NCBI GenBank assembly: GCA_023228995.1 | Contig: JALOAD010000067.1 | Span: 1 to 16,134, forward strand | Reading direction: 5' to 3' | Source: JALOAD01 sp023228995 [NCBI: Candidatus Muiribacterium halophilum] | GTDB taxonomy: Bacteria > Muiribacteriota > Muiribacteriia > Muiribacteriales | Length of the DNA stretch: 16,134 bases | Shown here: one piece after another, positions 7,244 through 13,454 of the stretch | How positions within the stretch are numbered: the stretch's first letter is position 1 | Layout: every line of letters starts with the position of its first letter | The notes under the pieces: generated by a model | What the model was told of the DNA's origin: nothing | The model's database searches: none | What the model saw: only the letters and a program-made list of their open reading frames with translations | Program-made: the position numbers and the translations under genes

Positions 7244-9056
7244 CTTCTATAAAAAATATTCTATTTTCATATTTTGCAGTCTGATTATCACTAATTGCAT
7301 ATATATCAGCAGGCTGAACATATAAATCTACTTTTTTAAGAGAAGTAGCTTCAGAAAACAATACATTCAATCCACCTGTTCTCCATTTACCCGGATAATC
7401 ATAATCAAAATTATAAACTATCATACCAGCCCTTTTCTTACCGTCCCAATCTTGTTTTTCACCTTCAAAATGTTTTCCAACATAATACTGAGTCTTAATA
7501 GTCTTATCCATAACATCAACATTTGAAGGAACACCGATTCTTAAAAGCCTTGAAACTATAGTCTTTACTTTCCCTTCACGATCAAGTTTTATTTTAACCT
7601 GTTCACCTTCTTTGATATTATCAAATGTAGATTGATTAATTATTTTTTCTGATAAAAGACCAGTAGCTCCATCAAGTCCAATAACTTCTCTTATTATTTT
7701 AATTTCATTGTTTTTTTCAAAAGTAACATTTCCTTTAACATTATCATACATAGTTACTGTTTCTGGACCTTTTGCAATTATTCTACCAATATAATCATAA
7801 GGAATAAGATTAACCTCAAGATAACCAATAACCTCTCTTTTATCATAATAATCATTTTCTTTTACAAGAACTTTTTTATTAACATTATATCTGTGTTTTT
7901 CACCAGCACAAATAAAATTAACCCTTATATCAAAAATATTTTCATCTTTAAGTTTATTTATAACAGTATTTAATTTTCCAACAGGATTATCTCCTCTTAC
8001 ACTTAACATTTTTCCATTTAATATAACCCAAATATAAGCATTGTCTGCAATAGTATATTTTTGCTTTCCAGGAACAAATACAGTATTAAAAGTTTTTCCA
8101 TTTCTAAATTCTGTCTTTCTCTGTTGAAAAGATAATTCAATTTCTTTAGCTTCAGAATCAATATTAATAAGTTCGCAATCTACTTTTGTATCACCATTAA
8201 CAGTTTTTAAAAAAACATCTTTTGAAGTATTTCCAATTGCAACATCATAAGGAATATACTCACCATATCCATCCCATTTTATGAATAAATTTGAAAACAA
8301 AGCAACAGCAAGTTCTCGAGAAACAGGTACATCTGCTTGAAATTCATATCTTCTTGTTGAAAAATTGTAAAAAACTTCTTTATAAGGAATTGAAAGACTT
8401 TTTTCAATAAAATCCATTTCTTCATCTCTTGAAGGTAAAATATTATATTCCTGTGCCATTCTTACCCAGCCAGGATAATCCGAAGGAGCTACAGATACAT
8501 CCATAAATCCTGTAAGATGTTTATTTAGTTTATCAGAATCACAAGCTATGCTTTCAATTCTTGCAAAAGGATCCTGAGTTTTTTGTAAAAGTACAAGTAA
8601 GGTTTTTAAAAACTCGCCTCTTGTAACTTTTTCTTCTGGATTGAATTTTCCTTTTAAAGGATTCAATATTCCTCTTTTAGTAACTCTTTCAACATAACCA
8701 AATGCATCCCAATATGTAAAATCTGAAAAACTTCTTGGAGCTTGATCTTTATAAAATTTCACAGCATTATATTCTTCTGTATAATCTTCAAATCCTGCAA
8801 TATCACATGGAAGAACTCTTGAAATAAGCACTGCAAGTTCACCTTTTGTAAGCGGTCTTGCTCCTCTAAAATCATTTGAAGGAACAATATCTGGAATTAC
8901 AGATTTAACAAATGCTTTTTGAATATGATGTTCAGCCCATGAACTTTCCATTTTAGAGGATAAAATATTAACACTATAATTTTCATTAGCCTCTCCTCCA
9001 AATGAATTTATTATAAAAATTAATATCACAAAAGAAAATATAGTTTTTCTTATCAT
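7224..9056 (-). CDS. Exported SLH-domain envelope protein
   Basis: A signal peptide (residues 1 to about 23, MIRKTIFSFVILIFIINSFG) leads into three S-layer-homology-like segments. These are near 39-82 (LTKGELAVLISR), 110-158 (YVERVTKRGIL and VTRGEFLKTLLVLL) and 183-258 (WVRMAQEYNILP, then an insertion and VSRELAVALFSNLF). SLH domains usually anchor proteins to cell-wall glycans, so the protein is likely held at the envelope. The remaining 350 residues are beta-rich, with two similar blocks built of short strands (for example near IGYLEVNLIPYDYIGRI), but I recognise no enzyme family. The ATG overlaps the upstream gene's TGA by 4 bases, and its GGAGGGG ribosome site lies in that gene's last codons, so the two proteins are made together. 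The 3' end overlaps the convergent TPR/cold-shock gene by 20 bases. The final residue is Phe, but outer-membrane barrel status is not supported otherwise. Confidence 0.88.
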   Translation of the reverse strand: MIRKTIFSFVILIFIINSFGGEANENYSVNILSSKMESSWAEHHIQKAFVKSVIPDIVPSNDFRGARPLTKGELAVLISRVLPCDIAGFEDYTEEYNAVKFYKDQAPRSFSDFTYWDAFGYVERVTKRGILNPLKGKFNPEEKVTRGEFLKTLLVLLQKTQDPFARIESIACDSDKLNKHLTGFMDVSVAPSDYPGWVRMAQEYNILPSRDEEMDFIEKSLSIPYKEVFYNFSTRRYEFQADVPVSRELAVALFSNLFIKWDGYGEYIPYDVAIGNTSKDVFLKTVNGDTKVDCELINIDSEAKEIELSFQQRKTEFRNGKTFNTVFVPGKQKYTIADNAYIWVILNGKMLSVRGDNPVGKLNTVINKLKDENIFDIRVNFICAGEKHRYNVNKKVLVKENDYYDKREVIGYLEVNLIPYDYIGRIIAKGPETVTMYDNVKGNVTFEKNNEIKIIREVIGLDGATGLLSEKIINQSTFDNIKEGEQVKIKLDREGKVKTIVSRLLRIGVPSNVDVMDKTIKTQYYVGKHFEGEKQDWDGKKRAGMIVYNFDYDYPGKWRTGGLNVLFSEATSLKKVDLYVQPADIYAISDNQTAKYENRIFFIEAIPKFF

Positions 9057-9850
9057 AATGCCCCTCCGTGTTTTATAACACTTAATTTAATAAAATTATC
9101 AGTTTTATCAAATTTAAATTTCTGATTAAATTTTTCATAGCCTTTGCAATCTATAGAGATTAAAGCATTGTTTTTTGATGTATTCACAGTAAACTTACCA
9201 TTGTTATCGGTAAAAATAACTTTATTATCAAAAAAAATAGGAATATCTGAAACCGGTACTCCTGTATTTTTATCAACAACTTCACCTTTAACTAGAATAT
9301 CACCAGATAAACGATTTATAATACTCATTATAGAATTTAGAGAATTATCTTGATAAGTTGATTTAATAGAATAGTTTTCTTCGTCACAATAATCAAATTC
9401 TTTTACAATATCTGTTTGTTCCTTATATGTTTCGCAAAATTCTTCTTTTGGTTTTATTTCAGGAAAACTTTTTTCAATTACAATATCTTTTTTTTCATTA
9501 ACAATAATGACTTCTTCTGATTTTTCAATTTTTGTTTTTTGAATTTCTTCATACTTTTTTGAAATAATAAATTTTTTTGAATTATGTCCTTTATATAAAA
9601 AAACAACTTTTGAATAATCTGAATAAGAATCTTTATCAACCTTTACGAGATTTGCTCCAGAAAGTAAAGCTTGAACATAAAATTCGCCATTCATATCTGT
9701 ATATTTTATTTCATCTTCAACAAATATCTTGGCATTTTTAACAGGTTCAAGGTTTTTAGAATCAAGAACAATTCCTCTTAACTCAGAAAAATTCAAAGAA
9801 AATGTACATAACACTATATTTAAAAATAATATAAGAAATAGTTTTTTCAT
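9053..9850 (-). CDS. Exported protein with two carboxypeptidase-regulatory-like domains
   Basis: The 265-residue product starts with a signal peptide (MKKLFLILFLNIVLCTFS). It has two copies of a small beta-sandwich of the CarboxypepD_reg type. Copy one is at about 24-98 (RGIVLDSKNLEPVKNAKIFV, TDMNGEFYV). Copy two is at about 185-258 (KGEVVDKNTGVPVSDIPIFF, TDNNGKFTV). A charged linker rich in Glu, Lys and Ile (99-184) separates them. Such domains act as structural or binding modules of surface proteins; no catalytic domain is present. Cys15 is not in a proper lipobox, so ordinary signal-peptide processing is more likely. It overlaps the SLH-protein gene by 4 bases, and the two are probably functional partners at the cell surface. 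No ribosome site is visible in the 31 bases before the ATG; a GATAAT there could be a -10 box for a second leaderless start. Confidence 0.85.
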   Translation of the reverse strand: MKKLFLILFLNIVLCTFSLNFSELRGIVLDSKNLEPVKNAKIFVEDEIKYTDMNGEFYVQALLSGANLVKVDKDSYSDYSKVVFLYKGHNSKKFIISKKYEEIQKTKIEKSEEVIIVNEKKDIVIEKSFPEIKPKEEFCETYKEQTDIVKEFDYCDEENYSIKSTYQDNSLNSIMSIINRLSGDILVKGEVVDKNTGVPVSDIPIFFDNKVIFTDNNGKFTVNTSKNNALISIDCKGYEKFNQKFKFDKTDNFIKLSVIKHGGAL

Positions 9851-9881
9851 GTAATAATTATCGGCATGAAAAAATTTACAA

Positions 9882-10487
9882 TTAATTTACATTTTCTACA
9901 AGAACTCTAATTCCAGAATTTTCAAAATCAACAACTATAAGATCAAACCCTTCATTACTTTCTTGTTTATCAATAATTTTACCTTTATCTTTAAATATTT
10001 CATGAAATAAAAAATCACCAATATTATAAGTTTTTGAATAATTATATTTCAAAAGACTTCCCTGAGCAGTCTTTTTTTCTTTTACTTCTTTTTCTTCAAC
10101 TATTTTTTCAATGTTTTTTTCAATAATTATATCATTGTTTATTTCATTATTTTGTTCAACTAAATTTTTTTCATCATTAGATATTTTTTTCCTCTGACCT
10201 CTTCTTAAACCTAATCTATTTAGTTTTCGCTTTATAGCAATTGGAGTAACCGAAAACTTTTTAGCAAGTTCTGAATCTGCTATATCACAAAAATTTTCTC
10301 TCAAAAAATCTTCTTCAGTCTCAGACCATTTTTTTTGAACTTGTCTTATAAGATTAAGTCTTGATAACTTCCTCTGAATAGATATAGTAGTAACACCAAA
10401 TTTATCAGCCAATTCTTTATTACTCATCTTATTATAATTTTTCTTTAAAAACTCTTCTTCCTCATGTGTCCATCTTTTTGATACCAA
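9882..10487 (-). CDS. Putative DNA-binding protein: two Myb/SANT-like repeats plus PcrA/UvrD-type C-terminal domain
   Basis: Two near-identical helical repeats, 48 residues apart, each begin with Trp (residues 6 and 54). They share the pattern W-T/S-x-x-E-E-x-F-L, then ELAxKFxVTxxxIxRKLxRLxLxR, as in Myb/SANT-like or GcrA-like helix-turn-helix modules. A charged linker (about 100-148) leads to a C-terminal domain (about 150-201) with YNIGDFLFHEIFKDKGKIID, then VVDFENSGIRVLVEN. This closely resembles the Tudor-like domain that ends PcrA/UvrD helicases and contacts RNA polymerase. A sequence-specific DNA binder that touches polymerase is a reasonable inference. The start is the TTG at 10485-10487: GGAGGA lies just before it, whereas an earlier in-frame TTG (10497-10499) would leave that ribosome site inside the gene. 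It lies 14 bases downstream of the HEAT-repeat gene. Confidence 0.82.
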   Translation of the reverse strand: MVSKRWTHEEEEFLKKNYNKMSNKELADKFGVTTISIQRKLSRLNLIRQVQKKWSETEEDFLRENFCDIADSELAKKFSVTPIAIKRKLNRLGLRRGQRKKISNDEKNLVEQNNEINNDIIIEKNIEKIVEEKEVKEKKTAQGSLLKYNYSKTYNIGDFLFHEIFKDKGKIIDKQESNEGFDLIVVDFENSGIRVLVENVN

Positions 10488-10491
10488 GGTA

Positions 10492-10497
10492 TCCTCC
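10492..10497 (-). promoter_or_regulatory. Ribosome binding site deciding a TTG start
   Basis: GGAGGA on the coding strand precedes the TTG at 10487 with about five bases between. It lies between the stop of the HEAT-repeat gene and this start, which makes the protein 201 residues instead of 205. Confidence 0.7.
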
Positions 10498-10501
10498 AAA
10501 A

Positions 10502-11185
10502 TTAATTTTTCTTAGTAAGTATTTCTGAATATCCAACCAATGCAATTATTGCATTTCTGCATACATCCTCATCTTCATCTTCAAGAGATGAAAGTAGATA
10601 ATGCAAAAAATCTTCTATCTGAGTTTCTCCAAAAGCATATAAAGCACTTGCTCTCATCCATTTTTCATCATTTTTTATCATTTTAGAAAAAGTTTCTTTA
10701 ACTTTTTCTCTTATTTCTTCAAACTGCCAAAGAGCAATCGCAGTATTAGCAAGAACTCTGTTGTCTTTTTCTGTTTCCATAACAGGTAAAAGAAGATCAA
10801 CTATTTTTCTATCACCAATCTTTGATAAAGCTTCAACAGTATTAGCTCTAATTCTTCTTTCTGAATGTTTTAAGTAACTTGCAAGTCTTGGTATATAATC
10901 AACATCCGCAGTATCACCTACAGCTCTAATAATAGAGGCTTTTACATTATCAAGCTCTTGTTCATTAAGTATTCTAAAAGAAAATTCAAGAAATTTCTGA
11001 TCTTTTCCCATAAATCCAAAAAGTCTAAAGAATTTTATCTTATCATCACTTTCCATCTCAATATAATTAGCATAGAAATCTTCTTTGATTTCAGGATATT
11101 TTTCAGCTATTTCATTAGAAATATACTCGCCAATGAATTCTTCAGAGTTAACAATTCTTAAAACTTCAACAATATTTCTAGTCAT
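10502..11185 (-). CDS. HEAT-repeat protein of unknown function
   Basis: The 227-residue product is all-helical. At least four HEAT/PBS-lyase-type repeats cover about residues 94-222, each with a hydrophobic helix pair and an Arg/Asn-Ala kink: YIPRLASYLKHSERRIRANT, DNRVLANTAIALWQF, DEKWMRASALYAFGETQ and DEDVCRNAIIALVGYS. Such repeats form curved protein-binding scaffolds; no catalytic residues or targeting signal are seen. The start is the ATG at 11183-11185, because AGAGGA (11193-11198) stands at good spacing. An upstream in-frame TTG at 11227 has no ribosome site. It is the first gene of the second operon, after a promoter about 110 bases upstream, and is followed by the double-Myb gene. Proximity suggests, without proof, that the two work in one regulatory or assembly process. 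Confidence 0.83.
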   Translation of the reverse strand: MTRNIVEVLRIVNSEEFIGEYISNEIAEKYPEIKEDFYANYIEMESDDKIKFFRLFGFMGKDQKFLEFSFRILNEQELDNVKASIIRAVGDTADVDYIPRLASYLKHSERRIRANTVEALSKIGDRKIVDLLLPVMETEKDNRVLANTAIALWQFEEIREKVKETFSKMIKNDEKWMRASALYAFGETQIEDFLHYLLSSLEDEDEDVCRNAIIALVGYSEILTKKN

Positions 11186-11204
11186 ATTAAAATCCTCTAA
11201 AAGT

Positions 11205-11224
11205 ATTAAAAAATTTTTTTTAAT
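11205..11224. repeat. AT-only short inverted repeat in the HEAT-operon leader
   Basis: A 9-base arm ATTAAAAAA and its complement are separated by two bases, about 20 bases upstream of the HEAT-protein start. It could fold into a weak hairpin near the ribosome site. AT-rich DNA makes such palindromes common, so significance is doubtful. Confidence 0.35.
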
Positions 11225-11239
11225 CAAATTTCTTTTTAA

Positions 11240-11292
11240 TCTTGCAAGTTTAAACAGGAATTTATTATTTTTTTATGCAATAACTTGCAAGA
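11240..11292. repeat. Paired palindromes (CTTGCAAG) in the HEAT-operon leader
   Basis: TCTTGCAAGTT (11240-11250) and AACTTGCAAGA (11282-11292) are perfect 11-base inverted copies with 31 bases between them. Each contains the full palindrome CTTGCAAG. Their centres are 43 bases apart, about four helical turns, and the upstream copy begins only a few bases after the predicted transcription start. They could be twin operators for a dimeric regulator, or they could pair as an RNA hairpin in the leader. Confidence 0.6.
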
Positions 11293-11302
11293 CAGTTTTT
11301 AA

Positions 11303-11331
11303 ATTATAATGCATTAGAAAAAGATTGTAAA
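11303..11331 (-). promoter_or_regulatory. Promoter of the HEAT / Myb-like / envelope gene cluster
   Basis: On the minus strand TTTACA (11326-11331), 17 bases and a perfect TATAAT (11303-11308) form a near-consensus sigma-70-type promoter. The predicted start is near 11296, leaving a leader of about 110 bases before the ATG at 11185. It lies just downstream of the bidirectional terminator, so transcription of this cluster is insulated from the lipoprotein gene. Confidence 0.75.
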
Positions 11332-11335
11332 GCAT

Positions 11336-11366
11336 AAAAAAAAAAGCCCAATAATAGGGCTTTTTT
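11336..11366 (-). terminator. Rho-independent terminator, usable in both directions
   Basis: The stem AAAAAAGCCC (11340-11349) pairs with GGGCTTTTTT (11357-11366) across a 7-base loop. On the minus strand the hairpin is followed by ten T residues, ending the lipoprotein transcript about 30 bases after its stop. On the plus strand it has a six-T tail. Its main job is probably to end transcription of the 11398-12054 gene. Confidence 0.9.
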
Positions 11367-11397
11367 GTATATATAACTTTTAAAATTTAACTATATT

Positions 11398-12054
11398 TTA
11401 ATTTGAAAGAAAAGCATAAGGATAAAACTGGCCATTTCCATTTCCATCAGTACCAATTCTACCACCTATATCAAATTTTGCATTTACATTAACTGAAGTT
11501 CCAGCTTTTATATCAATTGCACTAAAGCTATTTAAAATAATTGTTTTATTATAACTCTTATCATCCCATGAAATTTCCGCACCTAATTCTGTATTTCTAT
11601 AAACTGTCCATACTCTCTGAACATGAATTTCCATCTGTGCATAAATTCCTGATGGAATTGTTATATCATTTAAAAACAGTATATTTTCATTTTTATAATT
11701 TTCTCTTAAATAAAAAGTAGGTTCTGGCTGTAATTCTTCACTAAAAAAAAGAGTAGTTTTATCACCATCCGTTCTTGTAAGGGCTATTTTACTAACAAAA
11801 AGTCCTACACTTTTAAGATTTTTTAGAGGAATTTCATTATCAACAAAAAACTGAGGTGCTCTACTTCCATAAGTAACAGATGCAGCGTCATTTGCTCTTA
11901 TGTAAACATTTACTTTTCCATCTGCACTATACATATTTGCCGGATTTACAGAACTTGAGTCGTTTCCACAACCTGAAAAAAGCAATGTAACTAAGCTTAG
12001 ACAAATTGCAATATATGTAATCATCAATTTTCTACTTTTAAAATTAAATAACAT
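11398..12054 (-). CDS. Lipoprotein resembling the DUF4382 family
   Basis: The 218-residue product has a type II signal peptide: basic residues (KSRK), a hydrophobic run, and the lipobox LFSGC with the lipidated Cys29. A Ser/Asn-rich spacer follows (GNDSSSVNPANMY). The rest is a beta-rich domain with GKVNVYIRANDAAS, LKSVGLFVSKIALTR, a LNDITIPSGIYAQMEIHV segment and a closing DIKAGTSVNVNAKFDIGGRI. This order resembles DUF4382 lipoproteins, whose function is unknown. The start is the ATG at 12052-12054, which follows GGGGG (12060-12064) by five bases; an in-frame TTG at 12066 overlaps that ribosome site. The gene stands alone, with a repeat-rich spacer upstream and a strong terminator downstream. 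No convincing promoter was identified. Confidence 0.82.
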   Translation of the reverse strand: MLFNFKSRKLMITYIAICLSLVTLLFSGCGNDSSSVNPANMYSADGKVNVYIRANDAASVTYGSRAPQFFVDNEIPLKNLKSVGLFVSKIALTRTDGDKTTLFFSEELQPEPTFYLRENYKNENILFLNDITIPSGIYAQMEIHVQRVWTVYRNTELGAEISWDDKSYNKTIILNSFSAIDIKAGTSVNVNAKFDIGGRIGTDGNGNGQFYPYAFLSN

Positions 12055-12120
12055 GATTTCCCCCAAGTATTTTTTTTAATTTTCGACCAAAAAAGGGAAA
12101 AACATTAAATAAATTTATAA

Positions 12121-12240
12121 AAAAAGTGAAAGGGTTAAAGTGAAAGCAGTGAAGCTGTGACAAAAAACAAAGTTGCAGTTACATTCACTAAACACTATAT
12201 AACAGTTCTTTCCCCTTTCACCATTTCACTATATCGCTAC
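12121..12240. repeat. Intergenic GTGAAA-type degenerate repeats in inverted arrangement
   Basis: The plus strand carries GTGAA at 12126, 12140 and 12149 and GTGA at 12157. The same word appears on the minus strand at 12184-12188, 12217-12221 and 12225-12229. GTGAAAGGG (12126-12134) and CCCTTTCAC (12213-12221) form a perfect 9-base inverted pair. CACTATAT occurs twice (12193-12200 and 12227-12234). The units fall roughly into seven-base steps. It fills most of the tyrS-lipoprotein spacer and looks like a dispersed repeat element. There is no open reading frame or recognisable RNA motif in it. Confidence 0.55.
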
Positions 12241-12251
12241 TTTGCGAGTTT

Positions 12252-13439
12252 TTAAATCAATTTTGCGAAATTTCTTTTTCCAGCTTTTAAAATAATCTCA
12301 CCTTTTATCTCAAGCTCAAACTTAACATCTGTGATTTTTTCATCATTTATTTTTACACCGCCAGACTGTATAAGTCTTCTTGCTTCACCAGAACTTTTTG
12401 CAAAACCAAGTTCTTGAATAAGTTTTGGAAGCCACCATTTTTTTTCACTTAATTCAACAGTTTTAATATCATCTGGAATTTCTTTTCTTGAATGAACTTT
12501 TTCAAAATATTCTCTAGCTTCAACTGATTTTTCATTTCCATGATAAAAAGAAATAATTTCATGAGCAAGTCTTTTTTTAAATTCCATAGGATTTGCACCT
12601 GATTTTATACTATCTTTCATATTTTTTATTTCTTCTAAAGGTATATCTGTTACAAGTTCAAAATATCTAAACATAAGTTCATCATTTATACTCATAACCT
12701 TACCAAACATATTGTTTGGACTTTCATTTATACCAATGTAATTATTAAGAGATTTACTCATCTTCTCAACACCATCAAGTCCTTCAAGCAATGGCATTGT
12801 CATAATTATTTGGCTTTCCTGATTATATTCTCTCTGAATATGTCTACCCATAAGAAGATTAAATTTCTGATCATTTCCTCCAAGCTCAACATCTGCTTCT
12901 AAAGCAACACTATCATAACCCTGCATAAGTGGATAAAAAAATTCATGTATTGAAATTGGTTGCTCGTTTTTAAATCTTTTTTCAAAATCATCTCTTTCAA
13001 GCATTCTTGCAAGTGTATATTTGGAAGCAAGATTTATAACTTCAGAAAAATCAAGTTTTTCAAACCATTTTGAATTAAACTCTATAATAAGATTATCAAT
13101 ATCAAGTATTTTACCAACTTGTTGTTTATAAGTTTCTGCATTTTCAAGAACATCTTCTTTTGTAAGCTGTTTTCTAGTCTGATTTTTACCGGTAGGATCA
13201 CCTATCATTCCAGTATAATCTCCAATTAGAAATACTACTTTATGACCAAGTTCCTGAAACTTTCTCATTTTTCTTAGTAAAACCGTGTGCCCAAGATGTA
13301 TATCTGGAGCTGTTGGATCAAATCCAGCTTTCACAGTTAATATTTTCTTTTTTTTAAGTCTCTCAACAAGCTCTTCTTCTTTTAAAAGTTCAACACATCC
13401 TCTTTTGATAATTTCTATTTGTTTATGTATTTCTATCAT
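12252..13439 (-). CDS. tyrS: Tyrosyl-tRNA synthetase (class I)
   Basis: TyrRS charges tRNA-Tyr with tyrosine. The class I signatures are the HLGH motif (residues 48-51, [10 protein letters not shown]) and KMSKS (226-230). The segments [21 protein letters not shown] and [27 protein letters not shown] identify the tyrosine enzyme of the longer bacterial subtype (TyrZ-like). A C-terminal S4 RNA-binding domain occupies about 335-394 ([20 protein letters not shown]). Length is 395 residues, normal for the subtype. The ATG at 13437-13439 is chosen because GAGGTG (13446-13451) precedes it. An in-frame GTG at 13446-13448 lies within that ribosome site. It begins 15 bases after valS, so both synthetases share a transcript. 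No T-box or attenuator was found in that gap. Confidence 0.96.
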   Translation of the reverse strand: MIEIHKQIEIIKRGCVELLKEEELVERLKKKKILTVKAGFDPTAPDIHLGHTVLLRKMRKFQELGHKVVFLIGDYTGMIGDPTGKNQTRKQLTKEDVLENAETYKQQVGKILDIDNLIIEFNSKWFEKLDFSEVINLASKYTLARMLERDDFEKRFKNEQPISIHEFFYPLMQGYDSVALEADVELGGNDQKFNLLMGRHIQREYNQESQIIMTMPLLEGLDGVEKMSKSLNNYIGINESPNNMFGKVMSINDELMFRYFELVTDIPLEEIKNMKDSIKSGANPMEFKKRLAHEIISFYHGNEKSVEAREYFEKVHSRKEIPDDIKTVELSEKKWWLPKLIQELGFAKSSGEARRLIQSGGVKINDEKITDVKFELEIKGEIILKAGKRNFAKLI

Positions 13440-13454
13440 AAAAAACACCTCATT

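Noticed and set aside
10878-10885. Further CTTGCAAG copies inside genes (also 13005-13012)
   Set aside because: Both encode Leu-Ala-Ser or Leu-Ala-Arg with codons common in this genome, so they are explained by coding use rather than as operators.
12067-12251. T-box or tRNA-like element next to the synthetase genes
   Set aside because: The spacer lies downstream of tyrS, has no conserved T-box bulge sequence and no hairpin with a T tract.
13440-13448. GTG at 13446-13448 as the tyrS start
   Set aside because: It overlaps the GAGGTG ribosome site that serves the ATG at 13437-13439.
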